Below, piece by piece: positions 26,106 to 34,275 of a stretch of DNA of 64,000 nucleotides. A program made the position numbers and the translations under genes. Position 1 is the first letter of the stretch, and each line of letters starts with the position of its first letter. The notes beneath the pieces were generated by a model, which worked only from the letters and a program-made list of their open reading frames with translations, was not told where the DNA came from and did no database searches. This stretch comes from JAKRSE01 sp943369295 (GTDB lineage: Bacteria; Armatimonadota; Fimbriimonadia; Fimbriimonadales; Fimbriimonadaceae), in the NCBI GenBank assembly GCA_943369295.1, contig CALRMU020000003.1, positions 310,001 to 374,000 of the forward strand, written 5' to 3'.

Positions 26106-27401
26106 TCATGGCATGTCAGCCACAATCTGCATCAGGATCTTGTCATCGGTCGCAACATAGTAGTCTAGTAGCGTCTTAGCGTCTTCATGTCCCGCAAATC
26201 GAGCCAGGATATGCACTGGAGCAGGTTGACTTCGGGAGGATTCAGTGTGATTTCCACTAGCCATGCGGCTAAGACATGTTCGCCTAAGGTCATGGTGAGT
26301 CGGTTGCCGAACAAAGAAACTGCCCTCCACTCTGTGTCCCAAACCAGCCTCATACATGATTCGTCTGAGCCGATCGGAGTATCTAGCCTGTTCCAAGCGC
26401 GACCCTGAAGCACTTGCGCAGACAAACTCATTGTGCGTGGTCTCCTTTAGCTGACAGAGATGTTCAAACAGCGACTTGCATAAGGGAATCTGCCGAAAGC
26501 CAGCCGCGCTTTTTGGATCGCATATCACTACACCTCTTCCAGGCACATAGTTCGCCTGTTGCTCAACCCTCAGTAGCTTCTTATCCAAGTCAACATTTGA
26601 CCACTCAAGACCTATTGCTTCGGAGATTCTCAGTCCAGCACGCAGACCAAGTAGAACAGGGGTTAGGTAGAGCTTGTACTCTACATGCTCTGAAAGAAAG
26701 GATAAAAGCAATTTCTCCTCGTTCAGACTCAAAATCCTCTTTCTTACGATGAGTTTCCCATCTGGTACTCGGGTCTCGACAAGGACAAGCCTCTGCGAAT
26801 GCTTGGGGTCTCTCTCATAGTGGCGTACAACCATTCCCTGGGTTCTCTTGGTCTTGACTCTTCGTAAGGGAAGCTTTTTGCAGGGATTTGAGCCCATGGC
26901 GATCTTCTCTCGGTCTTCTGCCAGAGAGAAGATTCTGGAAAGAAAGTTCTTTACGGCAATCTTCAGTTCATCTGACCTTAGGTGCTTCATCATAAGGTCA
27001 AGATGGGAAACGCTAATGTACTTTAGTTTGATGTCACCCAAATGCGGAAGAACGTAACGCTCTGCAAGCTGCCTGTAACCCCTGAGAGTTGTCAGTTTGT
27101 ACGGTCTTCCCCTGCGACTTCCTGACGTTGGCATGATATTGTCCAAGCAGTGGGTGCACCATTCCCCAACGGTTGTCCCGTCTCCGAATATCGGCTCTAG
27201 ACCTGACAGAGCTCTTTCATAGTCCTTTAGGGCTCTCTTTCGAGAATCAACCGCAAGTTTTAGGGTTGCGTGATCAGAGGACCTTCTCCAAGTGCGACCG
27301 TCTTTAAGACGTTTCTTCAGGTCCCAATGGTAACGTCCATCATTGGTTATCCAGATGCCTTGAGGCATAGCTTCTCGGATTTTCTTCTTGGTTCGAGGCA
27401 T
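26106..27401 (-). CDS. int: Tyrosine recombinase / island integrase
   Basis: 431 residues. N-terminal arm-binding and SAM-like core-binding regions (about 1-190; TTLRGYRQLAERYVLPHLGDI) precede a catalytic domain with Arg in GLRAGLRISEAIGLEW, Lys/Arg-type segment SAAGFRQIPL, HHDLRRT (His-x-x-Arg), FAGHEDAKT and the nucleophilic Tyr in LLDYYVAT. The start lies 125 bases from the right attachment repeat. It is expected to catalyse integration into and excision from tRNA-Thr. No excisionase was recognised. Confidence 0.93.
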   Translation of the reverse strand: MPRTKKKIREAMPQGIWITNDGRYHWDLKKRLKDGRTWRRSSDHATLKLAVDSRKRALKDYERALSGLEPIFGDGTTVGEWCTHCLDNIMPTSGSRRGRPYKLTTLRGYRQLAERYVLPHLGDIKLKYISVSHLDLMMKHLRSDELKIAVKNFLSRIFSLAEDREKIAMGSNPCKKLPLRRVKTKRTQGMVVRHYERDPKHSQRLVLVETRVPDGKLIVRKRILSLNEEKLLLSFLSEHVEYKLYLTPVLLGLRAGLRISEAIGLEWSNVDLDKKLLRVEQQANYVPGRGVVICDPKSAAGFRQIPLCKSLFEHLCQLKETTHNEFVCASASGSRLEQARYSDRLRRIMYEAGLGHRVEGSFFVRQPTHHDLRRTCLSRMASGNHTESSRSQPAPVHILARFAGHEDAKTLLDYYVATDDKILMQIVADMP

Positions 27402-27525
27402 GAGAAGGTTATTGCTACGAGGAAGACAAATCTCAAGCGCATGGAACTTTGTGCCAGTGCCAGGTTGCCATCAACTTTCCGTGACAGTTTCCAGGTTAGT
27501 CATGTTTTTAGTTCAAAAACCCAGG

Positions 27526-27578
27526 TTCGTAAACAGCAGGTCGCAGGTTCGAATCCCGTCATCGGCTCCAGTTCAGTC
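27526..27578 (+). repeat. Right attachment repeat (attR)
   Basis: Exact copy of the tRNA-Thr 3' part and flank at 8374-8426. Only this partial tRNA is present here, without acceptor 5' strand or D arm, so it is not a second tRNA gene. Confidence 0.92.
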
Positions 27579-27689
27579 TTCATTCTGAGCCCTGTTCCAA
27601 GGGGCAATCAGGAATGCTGGTTAAGTGGACCTTCCTCTACCGCCGCATCCTTCTCCCAAAAGGGGGTGTTGAGAGTAAAGTCGTTCTAC

Positions 27690-28274
27690 ATGACAATTCT
27701 CAGTGACCGATTCTTAGCCGCGTTGGAGTTTGCTCTGGAAACACACCAGGGTGGTGTTCGTAAAGGGACAGAAATTCCTTACTTTTCTCACTTGCTGCAG
27801 GTCTCTGGCTTGGTTCTCGAGTTCGGCGGCACAGAAGATGAAGCCATTGGCGCTCTGCTTCATGATGCGGCTGAAGACGAAGGCGGAGAGGAGACATTGG
27901 CCGAAATCCTAAGAAGATTCGGTCCTCAAGTCGAGTCCATTGTCCGTCAAAACTCTGATTCTATTACCACCGACAAGGATTCCAAAGCTCCTTGGTTTGA
28001 ACGTAAGACGCATTATATTGCTGGAATAGTGGATAAAACTCCTGATGCCCTGCTGGTTTCAATATGCGATAAGGTTCACAATGCAAGGTCGCTGAACCAA
28101 GACACGAGGAGCCTGGGCCCAACCCATTGGAACCGATTCAATGCTGCGAAAGAAGATTCTCTGTGGTACTACCAATCTCTGGTAACAGCATTCGAAAAAA
28201 GAGTAGTGGACGATAAGCGATTAGCTTCTGCCGTAACAACATTAAAGTTGGAAGTTGAATTACTGAATCATTGA
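27690..28274 (+). CDS. HD-domain phosphohydrolase (RelA/SpoT-like HD fold)
   Basis: 194 residues from ATG 27690; an upstream in-frame extension runs through the attachment repeat and the integrase promoter and is not credible. His34 (YFSHLLQVSG), His58-Asp59 (ALLHDAAEDEGGEET) and Asp near 128 (SICDKVHNARSL) form the HD metal site seen in (p)ppGpp hydrolases and related small 'MESH'-type proteins. Possible substrates are (p)ppGpp or other nucleotides; no synthetase domain is present. First chromosomal gene right of the island. Confidence 0.85.
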   Translation: MTILSDRFLAALEFALETHQGGVRKGTEIPYFSHLLQVSGLVLEFGGTEDEAIGALLHDAAEDEGGEETLAEILRRFGPQVESIVRQNSDSITTDKDSKAPWFERKTHYIAGIVDKTPDALLVSICDKVHNARSLNQDTRSLGPTHWNRFNAAKEDSLWYYQSLVTAFEKRVVDDKRLASAVTTLKLEVELLNH

Positions 28275-28433
28275 CACGGAAATCTCAACGTTCTGTCTTG
28301 TAGATCGTGGACCTTCAGCAATGGGCTGTCAAGTTTGGACTTAAAAGAACAGACTTGTCAGATTTTCGAACGACAAAGCAGAATGCTAATAGTCTTGTTC
28401 TCCTTTTTGGGGTTGAGCTTGACTGGATAAAAA

Positions 28434-28805
28434 ATGTCTTATAGAGAAGATCGAGCTGATTCCAGAAGCATGATGGCTGTTGTTATTGTGTGTCTTGTGG
28501 TGGCAGTTGTAGGCGTTCTGGTTTACTTTGCTGTCTGGGCTCCCTCTCAAAATAGTCCAAACACTCTCATCATTCAGCCGTCGGCTCAAGGTCCGGCTGG
28601 AGCCCCAGGCACAGCTGGTGCCACCGGAGCATCTGGTGCTGACGGAGCGGCAGGAGTTCAAGGAAATCAGGGCAGTCAAGGTGACCAGGGCGCTCAGGGC
28701 AGCCAAGGCAATCAAGGCAATCAAGGCAATCAAGGCAATCAAGGAGATCAGGGCACCCAGGGCAGTGGTACTACCGTCGATCCCCCGACGACCACAGGTC
28801 CTTAA
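28434..28805 (+). CDS. Membrane-anchored collagen-like protein
   Basis: 123 residues. A short charged N-terminus, one transmembrane helix (about 13-37, MMAVVIVCLVVAVVGVLVYF), a short spacer, then uninterrupted Gly-x-y triplets from about residue 53 to 111, first GPAGAPGT-like, later GNQG/GDQG-rich, and a Thr/Pro tail. The triplets should form a triple helix outside the cytoplasm. The Asn-Gln part is encoded by tandem 9-bp units (GGCAATCAA, about four copies near 28707-28745), which can change number without breaking the frame. Confidence 0.8.
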   Translation: MSYREDRADSRSMMAVVIVCLVVAVVGVLVYFAVWAPSQNSPNTLIIQPSAQGPAGAPGTAGATGASGADGAAGVQGNQGSQGDQGAQGSQGNQGNQGNQGNQGDQGTQGSGTTVDPPTTTGP

Positions 28806-28825
28806 CGTTTAAAAGTCACGAAAAA

Positions 28826-28863
28826 AGCCCGCGACCAAAGCCAATTGGCTGGGGTCGAGGGCT
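28826..28863. terminator. Bidirectional terminator between collagen-like and CAP genes
   Basis: Arms AGCCCGCGACC and GGTCGAGGGCT pair with one mismatch; the loop itself contains the palindrome AGCCAATTGGCT. An A6 run precedes it on the plus strand, giving a T-run for the minus-strand CAP gene; the plus-strand tail is only weakly T-rich. Confidence 0.7.
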
Positions 28864-28881
28864 CTTCTGCTTATCTGCTAT

Positions 28882-29892
28882 TTACTGCAAAACGGCAACA
28901 AAGTACCAAGTGCCATCTGCAGCTTTCGAGAAGCCAAAGCCAAGTGTCGTTACGGCCTGGCCTTCAAGGTCCCACCAAGGTCGAAAGTGGGTTTCACTCT
29001 TCGTCCAAACGATGGGGCAGTCTGCAAGAGAGCCTGCGCCAGCGGCTTCATAGGCAGGCAGATTCTTGGCTTTAAAAAAGCCAAGCCGCTTGCCAAGATC
29101 CGCCATGATGGGGTCTTCTTGGTCGTGGGTGGTTTCCTGAACTCTTGCGCAGTACTCTGCCTGGTTCTGGGCAGCCTTGATCAGGGCCGCGTCGTAGCGA
29201 AGTGGCTTCAGTCCGCTTGGTAGATCCCTAAAGAGCCGACAATTGTTCTGCTTTCTGTACTCAGGATTTGCTCGGATGCTGTTGGTGATAGTCAGCAGAG
29301 CCTGAAGTGCCGATGCGGTCTCGTTGTTGTTGAGTCTTGGCTTCGGGGACAAGTCATTGAGCAGTTTGGTGGCTTTGGCGACGGGAGACATTTCGCCGTA
29401 GCTGCCATCAACGTTAAGTCTAAACGAGGCGGCCGGTTTTGGTCCAACGTGAATGAAGACCTTCGCTGCGTACCAGTCGTCCTGCACATTCTTTGCCTGT
29501 GCTTTGATGGCGGCGGCAAATCCACGGTAGAGAGGATCATTTGTGTTGACGTTGTTCCACTCGGCACCGTAGCCAGCATCAACTGCCCAGGTCAGCTCAC
29601 CATTGGTCAAGCCTTCACCGCTCCAAGCCAGCTCGTTGCTGTAGAAGATCATGGTGGAGCCATCGACCTTATGGGAGTACTTTGTGTACTTAGGTCGAGT
29701 GTCGTCACCGCGTCCGGGTGCAGCGGCCGTCTTCATGACCATAGCTCCAATTTCAGCCGGGATCTGAACTTCAAACTTCAGCTGGCCACCGGCTGGGGTT
29801 CCGATCCAATATCGGTTCTGCTGAGCCGCTTCTGAGGCGATTGGTGAGGCGCTGGTCATTGCCAGGGCGACGAAAAGTGATGAAACAATCAT
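28882..29892 (-). CDS. Secreted CAP-domain (SCP/PR1-like) protein
   Basis: 336 residues with a signal peptide (residues 1-19, ending SASPIASEA). The N-terminal half (about 25-200) is an unassigned beta-rich region. The C-terminal half is CAP-like: TNSIRANPEYRKQNNC, LRYDAALIKAAQNQAEYCA, a TTHDQ segment in place of the usual core His, SETHFRPWW and a final FGFSKAADGTWYFVAVLQ strand. CAP proteins are extracellular with varied roles; activity here is unknown. The start overlaps the stop of a small upstream frame (ATGA). Confidence 0.72.
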   Translation of the reverse strand: MIVSSLFVALAMTSASPIASEAAQQNRYWIGTPAGGQLKFEVQIPAEIGAMVMKTAAAPGRGDDTRPKYTKYSHKVDGSTMIFYSNELAWSGEGLTNGELTWAVDAGYGAEWNNVNTNDPLYRGFAAAIKAQAKNVQDDWYAAKVFIHVGPKPAASFRLNVDGSYGEMSPVAKATKLLNDLSPKPRLNNNETASALQALLTITNSIRANPEYRKQNNCRLFRDLPSGLKPLRYDAALIKAAQNQAEYCARVQETTHDQEDPIMADLGKRLGFFKAKNLPAYEAAGAGSLADCPIVWTKSETHFRPWWDLEGQAVTTLGFGFSKAADGTWYFVAVLQ

Positions 29893-30047
29893 ACAAAAGG
29901 CTTCTCGGGTTCCTCATTCATCATCATGTCGCGGACTGCAGCGCCCTTGCACTTGATAAATCTTTGAGGATTTTCGAGCCTGAATTTTACCGATGCTCCT
30001 CTGTTTGTATCAATGGCTAGTTGGCTGACTGAAAAAAGCGCTTCCAT
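29889..30047 (-). CDS. Small hypothetical protein (52 residues) overlapping the CAP gene start
   Basis: ATG at 30047, 52 codons, stop TGA sharing ATGA with the CAP gene start, which indicates translational coupling. The sequence is protein-like (SVKFRLENPQRFIKCKGAAV, then three Met and an acidic end NEEPEKPFV). No family recognised; no signal peptide or membrane segment. The coupling and composition argue for a real gene; no strong Shine-Dalgarno is seen at its own start. Confidence 0.5.
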   Translation of the reverse strand: MEALFSVSQLAIDTNRGASVKFRLENPQRFIKCKGAAVRDMMMNEEPEKPFV

Positions 30048-30216
30048 CAGGATTCAGGTTCAAAACTGCTCTAGATCACTGTGGATCGCTTGATGGATTT
30101 TCAGTAAAGCTTCAGCTTCTGGCGGTTTTGGTTCAGAAATTTTGCCTCCTTCAGCCCTTAACGCAGTTCCGAAACCGTGTCATCCAGAAGCATTTTTCGT
30201 GTATCGTGATGGCTTC

Positions 30217-31497
30217 ATGCGTTTGCTTGCTGCAGCCGTGGCAGCCCTGCCTTTCATGGCTTGGGCTCAATCCACGGATTTTGCCATTGTCGGAGTGACC
30301 GTCAAGGTCGGGGATGGGAGACAGGTTGAAAATGCCTTGGTGATTGTGAGGGAAGGCAAAATTGTCTCAGTCTCACCTGGCGGTCAGGCTCCATCTGGAA
30401 TGGCCACAGTCAAGGGGGCAGGGAAGTTTCTCTACCCTGGCTTTATTGACGCCTACTCCACGCGACTCACCAAGACAGCTCCCGAGCCATCTCTGGATGG
30501 ACGTCCAGATGTCACCACCCAAGCTCAGGCGACCATGTGGGCGGGCAACCTGAAGGGAATCTTCGGCGGCTTTTCTGCATCAGAGAATCTTGATTTCGAC
30601 CGAGATAACAGTTCTTTTGAAAACGGCATCACCACCACACTTCTCGTGCCTAACAAAGGAGCAATCAGAGGCTCAGCGGCCTTAGTGAACCTGCTGCCTG
30701 CAGCAGAGAAGGATAGGATTTTGAACACTGAAGTCGGTTTTGGACTCAGTTATCGCGCTGGGGCCGGATCAGGCTACCCCTCCAACATTCTGGGCGTTAT
30801 TGCTCTGATGCGGCAGACCTTAGCCGATGCAAAATCGACTGCCGATGGGGCTGACGTTGGTGCGCCTCCTGCGGCTCTCAAGGGGCTGCAGAGCCTTGCA
30901 CCTCTTGTAACTGGCAAGAAGCCAGGGATCTTTGAATCAAACTTCGATCGTGAGATTGAAAGGTCAATGAGACTGGCAGAGGAGTTTGGCTTTAAGTTCA
31001 TGGTTGCCGGAGGCAGGGACGCCCACAAGGTGGCTCCTATGCTGAAGCTTAAAGGAATCCCGGTTCTGCTTCAGGTCGATTATCTAGATCAGCCGACGGT
31101 CACCCCTGATGCGGATTCAGTCCCCCCAGCTGATCGCCAGCCCCTGGAATACAAGCAGGAGCGTTTGGCGCGATGGCAGGAGCAGATTAATGGATCGCAG
31201 GTCTTGGCCAGTGCAGGAGTAGATTTCGCCTTCAGCAGCGGCACTCAACCCAGCCAGTATCTCAAAAATGTCCGAAGACTTATCAAGCAGGGGCTCTCTA
31301 CCGAGGCCGCTCTCAAGGCAATGACTGTGACACCAGCCAAGCTCTTCGGAGCTTCTGACAGGGTGGGCTCAATCGAAACTGGCAAGCTCGCCAATCTGGT
31401 GCTCATGAGCGGTCCATTTGAATCTGAAGAAAGTGTTGTCGAATCTGTCTGGATTTCTGGAAAGATGGTTACGGAAGCCAAGGAGGCAGGCAAGTGA
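30217..31497 (+). CDS. Secreted amidohydrolase-family protein lacking the metal site
   Basis: 426 residues from ATG 30217, chosen because it begins a clean signal peptide (MRLLAAAVAALPFMAWA); upstream in-frame extension lacks one. Fold markers: small beta domain with DFAIVGVTVKVGDGRQ and VIVREGKIVSV, then GAGKFLYPGFIDAYSTRL where active relatives have G-x-x-D-x-H-x-H; both His are gone. The C-terminal AMTVTPAKLFGASDRVGSIETGKLANLVLM is the usual amidohydrolase end. It is therefore probably catalytically inactive or works differently. GTGA overlap couples it to the next gene, suggesting a paired complex. Confidence 0.85.
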   Translation: MRLLAAAVAALPFMAWAQSTDFAIVGVTVKVGDGRQVENALVIVREGKIVSVSPGGQAPSGMATVKGAGKFLYPGFIDAYSTRLTKTAPEPSLDGRPDVTTQAQATMWAGNLKGIFGGFSASENLDFDRDNSSFENGITTTLLVPNKGAIRGSAALVNLLPAAEKDRILNTEVGFGLSYRAGAGSGYPSNILGVIALMRQTLADAKSTADGADVGAPPAALKGLQSLAPLVTGKKPGIFESNFDREIERSMRLAEEFGFKFMVAGGRDAHKVAPMLKLKGIPVLLQVDYLDQPTVTPDADSVPPADRQPLEYKQERLARWQEQINGSQVLASAGVDFAFSSGTQPSQYLKNVRRLIKQGLSTEAALKAMTVTPAKLFGASDRVGSIETGKLANLVLMSGPFESEESVVESVWISGKMVTEAKEAGK

Positions 31498-34190
31498 GAT
31501 CACTCAAGTTTATTGCCGTTCTGGCCTTCATGGCCTGCAGTCTCGTGCAGGCTCAGCAGTTTCCCTTTGAAGTTGAAGCTCATCGAAAGCCCAAAACTGT
31601 CACTAATGGCTCGGTCCTGATCAAAGGCGGAAAGGTGATGACGGCCACAAAGGGCACTTTTGACAACACTGACATCTTGGTCGAGAAAGGAAAGATCACT
31701 AAGATCGGTCGAAACCTTTCTGCCCCTGCCGGCATGACCGTTGTTGATGCCAAGGGCAAGGTCGTTGTCCCAGGAATCATTGATGGCCACTCTCACCGAG
31801 GTGCCGATGGAACCAACGAAGGAACTGAGAGCATCACCGCGGAAGTGCGCATTGGCGATGTTCTCAACATGGGCGGTCTCAATGTCTGGACGGCCCTGGC
31901 CAGCGGACACACAGCGGCAGTGACCCTGCACGGATCAGCCAATGTTGTTGGTGGTCAGAGCATTGTGCTGAAGTACAAGTACGGCAGACCAACCGACGAA
32001 GCACCTGTGAAGGATGCACCGAGGCAGATTAAGTTTGCTTTGGGCGAAAACGTTACAAGAAAGTCTTCAAGCACCACAACCCGATACCCCAATACGCGAA
32101 TGGGGCAGGAAGCTGTCTACCGCCGAGCCTTTATCGAAGCCCGCGCCTATCTAAAGGCTTGGGAAGACTTCAAAGCTGGCAAAACCAAGACCCCTCCGCG
32201 ACGCGATTTGAGGCTGGAAACCTTGGGAGACATTCTTCAAAAGAAGGTCTGGGTTCAGTGTCACAGCTATCGAAGCGACGAAATGCTGATGATGGTGAGG
32301 CTGAGTGAAGAGTTCGGCTTCAAGATCGGTGCTCTTCAGCACGCTTTGGAAGCCTACAAGATCGCGCCTGAACTGGCCAAAGCCGGGGTGGGGATCAGCA
32401 TTTTTGTTGACAACTGGAGCTTTAAGCAGGAAGGCTACGATTCCATTCCTTGGAACGCCTGGATCTGTAAAGAGGCCGGTGTCAATGTATCGATCAACAC
32501 CGATGGCTTGAGCGGAACATCTGCGCTTAACATCGACGCGGCGAAGACGATCCGGTTTGGTGGACTGAGTGAAGAGGAGGCTCTTCAGACGATCACGATC
32601 AACCCAGCCAAGCAGCTTGGTATTGATCATCGAACAGGAAGCTTGGAGGTTGGAAAAGATGCCGATATCGCCATCTGGAGTGGAACTCCGATGAGCGTCT
32701 ACTCCAAGTGCGTCATGACCATGATCGAAGGAGATGTCTACTTCGAAAGGCGAGATGCTTTTGGAGTGGATTCCGATTCCATCATCAAGACTCAGCTCGA
32801 TCGCAAAGCGAATCGATGGGAAGGCACAAGTCTGCCACGAAAGTCGAATCTCTACGCCATCACTGGCGCGACTGTCCACACGGTGAGCGGAGATTCCATC
32901 CCGAACGGCACAGTGATCATTGAGAACGGCCTGATAAAGGCAGTTGGAAGAAACCTCTCTGTCCCAAGTGGAGCCTCTGTCGTAAATGCCCGTGGTCAGC
33001 ACGTCTACCCGGGCTTCTTTGATGGCAACACCTCTCTTGGTTTAATGGAGATCAGCCCAATTCCCGTGATGGTCGACAACCGAGAGATGGGGAGCTTCAA
33101 CCCTGAACTCGATTCACTGACGAATCTGTGGGTGGAAAGCGCCCACTTCGGGCCTGCCAGGTTCAATGGAATCACCAATGCCTTTTCTGCTCCCAGCGGA
33201 GGCACTATCTCCGGGCAGGGTTCGGTGATTCATACCGATGGCTTAACGACGGAAGAATTCGGCGTCTCCCGTAGAGCTGGGCTCATCGTCAACTTCTCAA
33301 CAGGCGGCGGAAGAGCAAGCTTCGATCTTTGCGATGAAGTCACCTATGAGGACTTCTTTGGCGGTGGCGACATCGATCACTCAGATCACAGTCATGGAGC
33401 TTTGAAGAAAGGTGATGAGCACCTGACACTGCAGCAGTACGAAGAGTTCTTCGAGTTTCTTGGCGGCAGGGTTCAGGGATCTTCAGCACAAAACACCCAG
33501 GTCAATGAGGCAGTTGAAGCTCTTTTCAATGAAGCTATTGCCTACCAGCGCAGAAAGCGTGTGAATCCAGACCAGGCAATTGATCTCAAGTACGAGGCCA
33601 TGATTCCCTACATTTTGGGTCAGAAAGTGGTGGTGCTGAGTGCAAGATCAGCCTCTGCGATTCGGTCTGCGGTCGCCTTTGCCAAAAAGTATCGATTGAA
33701 GGCCGTGCTAAGCGGGGCCAGCGAAGCCTGGAAGGAAACTGAACTGCTTAAGTCAAGCGGAATTCCGGTTCTTATTCCGGCAGCCGGACGCAGTACTCTC
33801 AGCGCCAACAACGTTGACAACCCTTGGGATCCTTACGATACTCCCTACGTTCGGCCCGGTCTTCTAGCCAAGGCTGGTGTGAAGTTTGCCTTCCAGAGTG
33901 GGGAAGGAAGTGAAGTCATGATGCTGCCTGTCAGGGTGGGTCAGAGCTGCGCCTACGGCCTTTCTCACAAGGATGCGATTCGTGCCTTGACTCTCAGCGC
34001 CGCTGAAATTTTTGGCGTCTCTGACCAGTTGGGTTCGATTGAGGCAGGCAAGGTCGCTAATCTGATCATCACAGATGGCGATCCGCTTGATGTCACTTCG
34101 ACGATGCGCTATGTGTTCATCAAGGGGCAGCCTCGTCCCCTGACCAGCAAGCACACAATGCTTCGAGACAAGTACATCGGTCGAAAGTAG
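31494..34190 (+). CDS. Secreted tandem-domain amidohydrolase (imidazolonepropionase-like)
   Basis: 898 residues from GTG 31494, overlapping the preceding stop. Signal peptide ends near LVQAQ (residue 21). Domain 1 (about 30-430) keeps the metal motif VPGIIDGHSHRG, a later WVQCHSY, IGALQHALEAY and SINTDGLSG, consistent with an active metallo-hydrolase. Domain 2 (about 450-890) has VYPGFFDGNTSLG without the H-x-H pair and ends LGSIEAGKVANLIITDGDP. Likely substrates are small cyclic amides or peptides taken up from outside; not determined. A hairpin follows the stop. Confidence 0.88.
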   Translation: MRSLKFIAVLAFMACSLVQAQQFPFEVEAHRKPKTVTNGSVLIKGGKVMTATKGTFDNTDILVEKGKITKIGRNLSAPAGMTVVDAKGKVVVPGIIDGHSHRGADGTNEGTESITAEVRIGDVLNMGGLNVWTALASGHTAAVTLHGSANVVGGQSIVLKYKYGRPTDEAPVKDAPRQIKFALGENVTRKSSSTTTRYPNTRMGQEAVYRRAFIEARAYLKAWEDFKAGKTKTPPRRDLRLETLGDILQKKVWVQCHSYRSDEMLMMVRLSEEFGFKIGALQHALEAYKIAPELAKAGVGISIFVDNWSFKQEGYDSIPWNAWICKEAGVNVSINTDGLSGTSALNIDAAKTIRFGGLSEEEALQTITINPAKQLGIDHRTGSLEVGKDADIAIWSGTPMSVYSKCVMTMIEGDVYFERRDAFGVDSDSIIKTQLDRKANRWEGTSLPRKSNLYAITGATVHTVSGDSIPNGTVIIENGLIKAVGRNLSVPSGASVVNARGQHVYPGFFDGNTSLGLMEISPIPVMVDNREMGSFNPELDSLTNLWVESAHFGPARFNGITNAFSAPSGGTISGQGSVIHTDGLTTEEFGVSRRAGLIVNFSTGGGRASFDLCDEVTYEDFFGGGDIDHSDHSHGALKKGDEHLTLQQYEEFFEFLGGRVQGSSAQNTQVNEAVEALFNEAIAYQRRKRVNPDQAIDLKYEAMIPYILGQKVVVLSARSASAIRSAVAFAKKYRLKAVLSGASEAWKETELLKSSGIPVLIPAAGRSTLSANNVDNPWDPYDTPYVRPGLLAKAGVKFAFQSGEGSEVMMLPVRVGQSCAYGLSHKDAIRALTLSAAEIFGVSDQLGSIEAGKVANLIITDGDPLDVTSTMRYVFIKGQPRPLTSKHTMLRDKYIGRK

Positions 34191-34204
34191 TCGCTGCTGC
34201 CCTG

Positions 34205-34244
34205 GATCACTTCTCCTTGAAATTCGTTTTCGGGGGAAGTGATC
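34205..34244 (+). terminator. Hairpin after the amidohydrolase pair
   Basis: Arms GATCACTTC and GAAGTGATC (extended by a few G-C pairs) around a long loop, 14 bases after the stop. No T-run follows, so it may be a 3'-end stabiliser or a weak terminator. Confidence 0.45.
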
Positions 34245-34275
34245 TAGGCTGAATTGCTTGCCAAAAAGCGGGGCG

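Larger units (their letters stand above)
8374..27578. mobile_element. tRNA-Thr-integrated genomic island carrying type 1 BREX
   Basis: A 53-bp exact direct repeat (8374-8426 and 27526-27578) brackets 19.15 kb. The left copy is the 3' part of tRNA-Thr plus 8 flanking bases; the right copy lies 125 bases from a tyrosine integrase start, the usual layout for tRNA-targeting elements. Contents: gene-poor left arm, two small reading frames, primase-like gene, six-gene BREX operon, serine recombinase, integrase. All substantial genes lie on the minus strand. No conjugation, capsid or portal genes were recognised, so it looks like a non-self-transmissible island or an integrative plasmid-like element. 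Excision should restore one repeat copy in the chromosome. Confidence 0.9.

Noticed and set aside
27526..27578. Second tRNA-Thr gene
   Set aside because: Only the anticodon-loop-to-3' part is present; it is the attachment repeat.
8374..27578. Prophage
   Set aside because: No capsid, portal, terminase, tail or lysis genes were recognised between the attachment repeats.
30142..30216. N-terminal extension of the first amidohydrolase
   Set aside because: It would bury the signal peptide that starts at 30217.
32151..33002. Minus-strand frame of 283 codons inside the tandem amidohydrolase gene
   Set aside because: Antisense shadow; the plus-strand protein is conserved and continuous.
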